Source: Cristatella mucedo
Taxonomy: Eukaryota; Bryozoa; Phylactolaemata; Cristatellidae
Direction of reading: 5' to 3'
DNA: 64,000 nucleotides
Assembly (NCBI GenBank): GCA_009760855.2
Contig: WPIO01000173.1
Span: forward strand, 12,501-76,500
Both the position numbers and the translations under genes were made by a program. Below, piece after piece: positions 48,422 to 59,700 of the stretch; the stretch's first letter is position 1, and each line of letters opens with the position of its first letter. The notes under the pieces were generated by a model that did no database searches, was not told the DNA's origin, and saw nothing but the letters and a program-made list of their open reading frames with translations.

Positions 48422-51400
48422 TGTGCATGCGTGTGTATGTACATGCACTTGCCTGCCCTTGATAGCTATTCCCATTTCCCTACAAGTTCTGCTTAACTTG
48501 ACCAGTTTCAGCTCCGTGAGGTCCTCTCAGGGCAATAAAAAACATCAGCTGAGCATTTCTTTAGCTCAAAGGCTGGTGACAACCAAGACCTTGCTCTGCC
48601 TGTTTCGACTCTAAATCTTGCTCTCACTTTGGTTGTTTCAACAATCGTGCAATTCCCCAATCGCATAATATCGCAAAAATCGCTCTCGGCCCGGTTTGCC
48701 TAGCTAGCCTGGCTTTGACGACACATTCCTGTCTGCAGATGACGACTTGCCACCAGTTCTGCTCGACCTCATGAACCCAGCCAACGACTTCCCATCTAAG
48801 ACGCATTGCTTGACTCGCTGGTACGGACTGCGAAGTTTCGTCGTCCTCTCACCAAAGGCCTACGCCGTGACCAACGAGAGCAGAGTCAACATGCTGCTCA
48901 GCTCCGTCGCCATGGCGATTAACAACTCGGGCTGGTAAGGCTGCTTGCTGAGGCCTGCCAGCGCTGCTGGCTCGTCTAATCATGCGCGAGCGTGAGTACT
49001 TTCCTGCGAGTTCTCGCGATCGCGGGCATTGCACAAACTCGTGACCTGTTTGATAGCTCGACTCCGTGAAAAGAGGCGAGCGCAGTGCCACCTCCCCTTG
49101 ATTCGTCTCTTGGTTTGGCACATTTGCGTCTGTGGCCAGGTTTTAAAGCCTTTGCAGCAGCTGCTTCGGCATTTCCATTGTGGAGAGGTTGGCCTTGCCG
49201 CTTGTCGGCGCGAGCTCAGCGCTGACCGACCATGCACTCGCTGCACGATCACGTGTCGTGTCGCATAATTCGTGTGGTGCACGTGACAAGGCGCTGTGTC
49301 TGCTTGAGCTCACTGCTCGTACCGACACGATGGCTAGAGCTGGTTTGTTTGGCCCAGCGGTTTAGGTGCTCGTCCCGACCAAGGTCTGGCCGACGTGGGC
49401 TCGAGCCCCGTGGTGTATGTAAAGCACTTGAATTGAGATTAAGTTCTCTTAGGGTGCTATACAAATGAATTATATTTATATTTTTGTAAAGCCAGCATCC
49501 TTAGAGGTCGCATGATATATCTCTGTATTGATGTATTTATTTGCATCTGTAACTCCGCAAAGCCACAAGGACTAAGTGGGTGTTACCCTGGAGAGTTTTC
49601 TATAGCCCACTCAAAGCCCCGGCAGCTTTTGGTACACATAAGATAGCAGACAAACTTTATCTAACGAAAAAAGAGAAACTGAGAAGCATAGCTGACTCAG
49701 GAGGGTACTTAAGGTAGGGATTAGCATGGAAGTAAGGCTGGAAAAGGTTTGTCACAGTCGGCAACAGCAGAGTAGATGTCATTGTATAAGAATAGTTAGT
49801 GGAAGAGAACTCCAAAGTCTAGGACCTGCTGATTAAAAGCTGGGTTCTCTGAGAGCACTATTCCCATATATTATTAATTTTATAATTCTGTGGCTAATGG
49901 ACTTTAAAGCACAGGAATAGAACAGCTGATTTGTTATCCAGAGAGGACCTGAGGGCAAGAGGAGGCTGAAATTTGTGCAGCAGTTCAGCTAGTTAAGAAA
50001 GAGCCAAGCTATAGTAGGCCTTGTGGGTCAAAGTAAGAATTTACCTCTATCTGTTGAGCGACCGGAAGCCATCACAGCTCTTTCAGCAGAAGAGACACAT
50101 ATTTCATTTTATAGTGCCCATAGTGCCCTAAGAGAACTTAATCTCTATTCAAGTGCTTCACATATGCCACGGGGCTCGAGCCCAAGACCTCGGCAAGATC
50201 TTGGTTCGGAGCGTGCACCTAAACCACTGGGCGAAACCAGTGAGGCAATCTTGCAGACATATTCATTACCAGCTGCAGAGACTCATTTGCTTTGTTTTGG
50301 TGGCCTAGCCAAAACGGAATTGTAGTAGTCCAGTCTGAAGCTAGTTACATTTTTGGCACTCCACACTGGTAGACAGTCTGTTATCTTAGACAGTGGTCGA
50401 ACGTGAAGGCCAGCTGTGGAAGAGGTCTCCCTAATAAATCCTTTAAACTTTAAGCAGTTGTTCCTTACAGTATTTGTTAGGCCCGTGAAAATTATCCTTT
50501 GTGTGCTTAGCCACGATGGCACACTAGGTAAGGCGGTTGCTTTTCACGACCTCGGGACCGAGGTCGTGGGTTCGAATCGTGTGGTGGGCCATCCTTTATC
50601 ACCGCTGCAAACAGTGGTGATAGCAGTCGAGAGTCTCCTGTCGATATACAAAAGAGGCTGTCAAATTAGCTAGTATTTTTTTCTTAGGCATTTGGACGCT
50701 GCATGTTTTTTCTAACCAATAGGCATTATTCTTTCGCAACATATATACAGTGCCTAGAAAGAGATTTGGTCCTCCTTAGGGTGCTTAAGAATTTTCTTAT
50801 CGTTATTGTTATTATCATTATTATTTTTAAGTAACAGGCTGCCAAGGTCTATGGAAAATGGTTGTGAAGAAGCCATCGTAACAGCCTTTACTGAATGCTC
50901 CGTTTCAAGCCGCCTGCCGGAATACCTTTGAAGTGCTCCTTCGTTCTGTGTCATGCAGCTCTGGCGTTAAGCTTCTCATGCCAATCTTGGTCGAGATTTA
51001 GTGTTCAAGTACCCTGAGTTGCCTTTGTCAGAATTTTTTTCCTGATCTCGTCATGATTCTGTCCTTCCAAAACCCTCCCTTTCTCATGCTAAGCAAGCAA
51101 TTTTTTTACAGTTATCTCAGTTACCCAACTAATCACCCATATGTCGATTATATTGCATTAGTAAAGTCCAGCTACGCTCAATGTCTGCCCTCGCCCACAT
51201 GACCTATAGCTTACTGCAGACTTTCGAATTGCTGTATTTGAAGAATATGCAAAAGATTGTGACAATCGATTGGCTCGTGAGGAATTATATAGGTTTTACC
51301 ACTCGATCTAGGCCAAAGCCAAATCTAGCTTCTAGAACAATATTAGTTGGACTCACCACCAACTCGTCTGAGCTGACGATTTTAAAAAAGAGGCTTAAAC

Positions 51401-53734
51401 CTGACTGTCTCGTGTAGCCTTTGCTTTTGTCTGCGGGAGTTTTTCTTTAAAAGTAAAGGTCACCTGATTCAACAGCCTCATGCATACCAACCATCAGTTG
51501 CTAATACTCCTGCATATGCTGTGGGCATTAAGGTATCGCCTGCTGCAGAACTCAAACCTACGACCTGGGCTGGACAAGTCGAGAACCGCATCTGTAGGCT
51601 AAGACCCAAGGGATGTTTTTCTCTTTGTAAAATTGTGCATGTTAGGCATAACCAGTTGACAGAGTTCTTGTCATCTGAAAGTTCATATCGTAGTCAAAGT
51701 AGAAATACAGCCTCAGTGACAAGTATCAATCCGAGGCTTTTGCCAGGCTGCTCATAAAGGACCAGTGGATCAACAGAACTTAATGTAGTTTCTGCCCTGT
51801 CTCCATGCCGGCATTCCTATCCAATACTATGGAATGAGTTGCAGCGGAGTAGTTGAAAATATATACCAGAAAATTAAACCCAACACGTCAGTTACATTCA
51901 CAATTTAGAGTTAATCATTATACCGATTCCATATTGCTGCAAGCATAGGTATATCAACCTCAGGAGGAGGACTAGGGTAAAGTCTCCCTGTTAGTTTCGT
52001 TTGATTTTACTTGTCGGACATTTCCTCTTAGAATCTCAACTCTCATGGGCATGTTCTTACGTGTCGTGTCGTTTCATCTTTTCTTCCTGTCAATGAGGTG
52101 CTTACAGTTGATGCAGAACTCGGGAGCTACGCTTTTGCTACTTGCCACTTTTTACGCAGTATTTCCGACCCGCACCGGCTCCAAGGTTCTGCCACTCACT
52201 TTTAGGTGTCTTCTTTTCTTGCTCTGAGCTGGTTTAGTCCAGCGGTTAAGGTGCTCGCCCCGATCAAGGTCTGGCCGAGTTCGTGGGCTCGAGCCCTCGA
52301 GGCATATGTGAAGCGCCTGAACAGAGATTACGTTCTCTTAGGGCGCTTTACAAATGAATTATATTTTTTATGAGCTACCTCTCTGACAGACTCACTTCCC
52401 TGGCTTTGTATCATACCACGCACTCCACTCTGACATTACATCTCTGACAGTAGCTCTCTGAAACTGGGCGTTTCACTGTCCTTCAAGCCAACCTCACGGT
52501 CTTTTGAGACCTTGGCCTTCAGTTCGTTTTATCCTGAATCTCGGGAATCTCTTTAGTGGCTGAGGTAATGACATTCATTAGCTTGACAATTATAAAAAAT
52601 GAATTCCGTTTGGGGATTAATAAAGGACATTAACAAATCAGATGCATCTCTAGTCGGGCTAGCCACTTACACAAGCGGGTAAACAGATGCACTCTGCACG
52701 CAAACACACACACACACACACACACGCAAACACACACACACACACACTTACACACACACACACACACACACACATGTGTACACTAGCTCGGGTGCATATG
52801 AGCGCACGCTCTAACACACATCCGACAACGATAGCTCGGGCACATAACCGGATGAAGTGACCGGACTGTGAGTGCCGAATGTCGAGAGCTAGTTTAGGTT
52901 TCTCTGAACCTTTCGCACGGATCAGGTAAAGCTTTCGTGTGTAGCTTTTTGTGCCACCGACCTTGCAACTGACCGACGCAAGCGGCTCGCACAGCGGCGC
53001 TGTGTTTCATTGCAGTCAAGTGCCCATATTCGTCCAAGTTCACGAGAAGTGGAGGCGACTGTATCTGGGCCACTTCGAGTGCTCCGGACTGAGGACTCTG
53101 TTCGAGATGGTTCATCTGAAGCACGTACCGCAGAAGTACAGCCACTTGTCCGGTCTCGTTGAACTGTTCAAAGCCAAACTGGTTCGTGCGTGCGCTTGCA
53201 GCGGAAGCCTCCTTCCTCTTTTGCTCATCTCACACTAGGCCTGCACGTCCTTGCATTGGGAAACAGTGGTCCACAATGAGAGCAGGCATCCTTGATCGGC
53301 AAGATGCAAGCTGCCTCACGCTCACGCGTGCTCGAGCGTGCACGCACACCTAGCAGACTTGCAGACTCTCATCCGATGCTTGATTGCCTAAAATATGACT
53401 GCACGCTTCATTTAATGCTTTTAGAACACGGCTGCCTACCCTCATCCTCGCGTAAATGTCGTCATACGACTGACCTACTGCTTGTCAGAGTGGCCCGGGT
53501 GCAGCGAGCAAACGTCGGTCGGTGAGTCGATAGCGCCGCTTTGCTTGCTTTGTTTTACATGATTGCTCTCATAATTGTTTCAACATAATATAACATAATG
53601 TATTAGCTGGTTTGGTCTAGCAGTTAAGGTGCTCGCCCCGACCAAGGTCTGACTGAGGTCGTGGGCTCGAGCCCAGAGGCATATGTGAAGCGCCTGAATA
53701 AAGATTAAGTTCTCTTGGGGTGCTATATAAATGA

Positions 53735-53766
<32 letters not shown>

Positions 53767-56700
53767 TTCTCCGTCTGTAAGTCCACAAAGGCACAAAGAC
53801 TATGTGGGTGTTACGTAGGAGAGTTTGTATGGCACATTCACAGCCTAAGTGGATTTCGGTATGCTTACGGTAGCCAACAGACTTTATCTCATGCAATAAA
53901 GAGAAAGTGGGAAGCATAGCAGAGTCAGTTGAGGTGTGAGTAGCATGGAAGTTGCCTTAGGATGGCTGGAAAGAATGTGCCGTAGTCGACTGCAGGAAAG
54001 TTGTTGCTGTTGCGAAACAATTGCGGAAGGGAGTTCCACAGTCTAGGATATGCAGAGCAAAAGCTTCTTTTTTCCAACTGTCTTTACTTTTTTAAACCTA
54101 GGTGATTTGTAAACTAGCCTTGCAGCCATATTCATCACCAGTGGTGGCTTTTTAGGTAGCCCAGCCAAAATGGAATTACAATTATATAGCCGAGACAGAA
54201 CCAAGGAGCTAGTTTTATTTTTTTGAAAGCCACCGTGGAAGACAGTTTCTAATTTTAGATAGGGATCGGATGTGATGGCTAGCTGTTGTAGCAGTCTTCC
54301 TAAAAAATCTCCGAACATTTTGCAGCTGTAGAAGACGCCACCTAAATTCAGAGCACATGTCGGTGGTCGCACAGCAGCATCACCTACTATAAGAAGAAAG
54401 TCGTCCTAGTTCAGCCACATGGGGTGTCCTACGAGTAGCAGTTCCGTTTGTTTGTGCTGCTGTGTTTGTTTAGATCAATTTGTGGGGGTCAGGGAGTAGC
54501 TAGAGCTACCGTAAATTTGCATTAACCAACTGTTTCAGCCCGTGTGGCAGTTAGTTAATGTCATGTACTAGGGACTTTGTCACTCAGGTAAAAAGTAGGA
54601 ACAGATCCGCTGATTCAACAGTCTCATTTATATTTTGATGAAAGTGCCTAATAGTTTTTTATCTTGCACATGTTTGAAGCCTTTCACCGGACTCTCAGTT
54701 GTGCAGCTAGAGCTCACACCAATAGGTGCAGGCCTTAGTTCTTCAGAAGCTTTATCTTTTTAATGAAAATAATAATACATATTCATAGTGCTATCAGACA
54801 ACCCAATCTCTTTCTAGCCTTTTTACATATACTGTAAAGGAAGTACATTCAATGTTTAATGGCAACATCCAGATATCAACAATCATACTATTTTTCGAGG
54901 TAACACGCACAGTGTCAACACGAGGGGGGTGGTAGCAGTAGCAGCAGTGGCTGCAGCAGGTGGCAGTAGCAGCAGCAGAAGCAGCAGCAGTGACAGAAGC
55001 AACAGAGTCAGTGGAAGTGGCTGCAGCTGCAGTGGCAGTAGCAGCAGCAGCAGCTGTAATAATAATAATAATAATAATTCACTTGATAAAGCGCCCTCAG
55101 AGAACTTAATCTCTCTCTAGGCGCTTTACATTTGCTGTAAAGTGAAATGCAATTGAATGGTAAGTAAAATCATGCTTGAAAAACAAACGAAATCAATAAT
55201 ATGGTTAGGGGTGACATGCACAGGGTCAGCATGCAAATGTGGTTAGTGGCAGCATGCACAGTGTCAGCACGCATAAGCACATGAAGGACGAATCACAGGG
55301 ACCCACTAAATGCTGTCCTAAATAGGTGTTTTTAGGTTCCTTTTAAATGTGGTCAGGTCGGGAGGGAGTTCCAGGCTTTGGGAGCATACGAAGTAAATGC
55401 ACGGTCTCCAAAGGATTTAAGGTTTGTACGAGGTATTTGTAGACTGTTGAATTCCGAAAAGCGGGTGGTACGATGCTTGGCCTGATGGGGTAGTATATCT
55501 GAGAGATAGGCTGGAGCCATAGAATGAAGGGACCTAAAAGTGAGGGACAAAACCTTGAAGTCAATCCGTTGCTTGACTGGGAGCCAGTGCAGGTCGGCGA
55601 GAAGTGGAGCTGTAGCAGCGGAAGCAGTGGTGAAAGCAGCAGCTATTCAAGTGAGCCTATGCACAGAAGGGCGTAGCCCAGGGATCTAAAGATGTTACCA
55701 GGGACAGAGCGCACAAGCAACGAGCCGTTGAGCTCCTGCGCTGTCATGCCGAATGTGATTTGATACGGAGATGTCGGCGGATCGCCCACCCAATGAGAGA
55801 GGCAGCATGCATCTCTGCTGTCCCGAGAGCATCCTCTTAGATGTAAGGCGATTCAGTCTACCCCAGCGACTGCTAGGAGCTAGTTACAGAAATGGGCGCC
55901 GCTACCGAAACTGATCCCTCTGCTCGAGTTGCTGCTCGACCACCTGATCACCTGTAGCTCCTCCATAGTGAGACCGAGTGCTCATATTCGAGATGTCATT
56001 GGCTGCTCACCTTTGAGCCAGCCAATGATCTGTGGTTGTTGGTCTTGGGAGTGCCAGAGGTTTCTGGAGATGGAAGATGCAGTGTGCCTTAGCATATGGC
56101 ATTTGGCATTTTCGTCGGACTGCTATGTGGTCTTGCAAGCTTACGAGGAAGCCATTCGGGACATGCTGTAGTTTTATTGATAGGCCCGCTAATGCTCGTG
56201 AGCAATCACAGGATATGTCATTGTTACCATGCTAGTTTGAGGGTCCGCTGACCTCTAGTGGTAAGCATGGCCTATCTGGTTAACATGGCCTACTGTTGGG
56301 CTAGGACTCCAGACTGTGTCGTAAAGTGGTCGAAACTTACCTTTAGTCTATTACGGTTTTTGACCTTATCGTGAGTGAGGAGTTTGCTTATCTTCGACAG
56401 CACGAAGCTCCAAGAGCTCGTTCCTCAATCTCTTCCTGTTGTAGAGTTTGTCGTATGCTGCATTTCCGTTGAGTTTCGGCAGGCGATGAGTGGCCTCCTT
56501 AGTAGCTTCTAACTTTGCAGCTTTGTAATGTAATGTAATGTATCTCCATCTGTAACTCCACAAAGTCATAAAGACCATGTGGGTGTTACGCAGGAGAGTT
56601 TTGTATAGCCCACTCACAGCCTAAGCGGCTTTCGGTAAGCATTCGGTAGCCAACAGACTTCGTCTCACCCAACAAAGGGAAAGTGGGAAGCATAGCAAAG

Positions 56701-59700
56701 TTAGGAGAGCAGTTGAGGTAGTGAGTAACGTAGAAGTAGCAGTTCAGGACCGCTGAAAAAGATGTGCCATAGTCGGCAGTTGGAGAGTAGATGTCGTTGC
56801 CTAAGAATTGTGGAAGCGAGTTCCACAGTCTAGGACCTGCAGAGCTAAAGCTTCTGTTGCCAACTGTCTTTAAGCAGAGGAATGGGACAGCTAATTTATT
56901 GTCCACACAGGACCTGAGGGCGCGAACAGGCTGAAACTGATGCAGCAGTTCAGCTAGGTACGAAGGAACCAAGCCGTGGCGGGCCTTGTGGGTCAGCATA
57001 AGAACTTTGCTCTGTATCCTTTGCTCAACCGGCAACCATCCTAGCTCTTTCAGCAAAGGTGACACGTGCTCAAATCGCTGGGACTTGAAGACCAGCCTTG
57101 CAGCCATATTCATAGTCCGCTGTAGTAGCATAATAGCTTTCTTTGGCAGCCCAGCCAGAAGGGAATTACAATAATCAAGCCGAGACAGAACTAAAGAGCT
57201 AGTTAAATTTTTTACAAGCCACTGTGGGAGACAGCTTCTAATCTTGGATAGGGATCGGATGTGATGGCTAGCTGTAGAGGCAGTCTTCTGAATGAAGCTT
57301 TTGAAATTGAGGCAACCGTCGAACACGACACCTAGATTATGAGCACGTGGTGAAGGTCGCACAATAGCATCACCTATTAGAACAGCAAAGCCTTTTAATC
57401 CAGCCAAACGCTTATGGTGTCCTATGAGAAGCAGTTCGGTTTTATCGTCATTTAACTTCAGGAAGTTTTCCGACATCCAGGATCGAATATCGGGAAGGCA
57501 AGCATTCAGTTTCTCAGTTGCCGCAGCAGATTCCGACGGTTTAAATGACAAATACAACCGAGTATCGTCAGCATAGAAGTGATATCCTATTCCATGGGCC
57601 TTAATCACTTTTCCCAGAGGTTCCGTATAAATGGAGAACAGCAAGGGACTAAGTACAGACCCTTGAGGGACTCCACAGGTGACCCTTCTCATGTCTGAGA
57701 CCTGACCCCCAAACGACACGGATTGAACACGATCAGACAAGTATGATTTAAACCAAGCCAGTGCTTCGACTGCCAGACCGATCGTTGTTCTCAATCGTTC
57801 AAGCAGAACATCGTGATCAATGGTGTCGAAGGCAGCAGACAGATCTAGCAGAGCTAGGGCAGTGACATTCCCGTCGTCGTTGCCACGTAGAATGTCATTG
57901 TTAACATGGAGGAGAGCAGTTTCAGTAGAGTGCTGCCTCTTAAAACCTGATTGAAATGTTTCTGACATTCCATTATTTTCAATACGTTCAACTAGCTGCT
58001 TAGCGACCATTTTTTCAAGAATCTTTGATAAGAACGGAAGAAGGGAAACTGGACGATAGTTTGCTAGGACCTCTGTGTCTAATCCAGGCTTTTTAAGAAT
58101 AGGTCTAACGATTGCCGATTTGAAGGACTTGGGGACGACCCCTTTTCCCAAGCAAGCATTAGAAATCTTGGTTATGGCAGGGCTAAGATGGTCTGCAAGT
58201 GAAGACCACAGAGATGAAGGTATAGGGTCTTGAGGAGACGAGCTGTTTTTGCTAGACCTTATTAAGGCAGCCACATCACAGGCAGAAACATCGGAGAATC
58301 TTTTAAGAAAGGTCACAGGTTGAGGAACGGCGATTGCTTCGGTCGGAGGGGGCTTAATGGAGGCACGAAGCTTTGTAAGGAAGTCTTGAGTCTTCCCCGA
58401 CCTAGCTGGTGAACCTACACCACTGAGTGAAAAGCTCATAGTTTCTTAGTTAATGGAGCAAAGTCTGTATAGGAGGTAAAATGTAAGCATGCTTTAAATT
58501 TTATTTGATGATTTTCTTATTAAATGAACCTAATTTTAATGTTATGAAATTTATTATAAGCTCTGGGTAGAGAATCAGCATTGAGCTGCATGTCCAACAT
58601 ATAGGCAGCATACAGGCACACTGACCGTCGTTATCGTTACAATAGCAATGTAGCATGCCCCCATGAAGAATCGCTGGCAAGTTTTCTTCATGCACGTCCG
58701 TCGCTTACCAAATGCAGGCACAGCACGACCTCCGATCGGTCATGCTTACTCTGGCAACTTTTGCAACAGGCCAATCAGCTGGTCCATGCAGAAGCTGGGA
58801 AGCGCCGGTAGGTCGTCACTTGGGAAGAAAGTGATGGGCAGTGCAGAGCAGTGCAGAGCAGAGAGGGCAAGCTGCTGAAAAGCCATGGCGACCCTTTGAA
58901 AAATCCGTATAAGTTCATAGTCCGGTGAAATTACACCATTTAAATCTTTAATTTTGACAATAAGGCTGCATGCTGGAGGTAGATATGCTGATTAAAAAAT
59001 AATTACTTCTGTTTTTGACACTCGTCGTTGCTCTAGTACTAGAAAAAGAACACAGCCGACTCTGTGTAAGCACAGGGACGTTCTAATTTACTAACAAATA
59101 CAGCTTGTTTTCAAAGTATTTTAATAATAAGAATGATAGTAATGATGCGTTGTAATGTAATCGAAATTTCAAAAGTGATAGCAACCGGAGGCGAGTCTGC
59201 CATGAGGCTGTGCGCTGAAAGCAGATTTTGTTCCGATCAGGAACGATCCCGAAATCATAGGGTTATCGGTCTGGGGCTCTCACCGATTTAATCTGGTCTA
59301 CTCTTCATGCGACGTTCAGCATATGGCTATAAAGCCCGGGCTTTAAACGTCGGAGAACTAAATCACATTCACCTGGCCTCGCTGTAGGGGCACGGGCATT
59401 GGCCTCCTCTGCTCCTGTAGCGAGGCAGCAGCGACTTGGGCTGCTCTCGTATCCTACTCCCGAGACCGGCACCGACGACGAAGCGATTCTACTCCCTCGT
59501 GAGCTATGATTTTTCATTACTTGCAGGTGTTTTTCCTGCTAAGGAATCTCGCAAGTCTTATCCCCTTATGAAAATCATGGCTTCACCTCGGAGTACGCCA
59601 ATCATTGAAAATCATAGCTTCACCTCTGAGGATACAAATCATTGAAAATCATGGCTCCGCCTCTGAGAAGGCCAATTGGCTATTGAGATCATTTACAATG

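Noticed and set aside
53605-53680. tRNA gene candidate
   Set aside because: The A- and B-box-like sequences belong to the SINE-1 head. The acceptor stem is not closed, and many copies share the same 3' body.
58663-58878. 71-codon frame considered as an extra RAB3GAP1 exon
   Set aside because: It does not match the missing region and shows no splice-phase fit.
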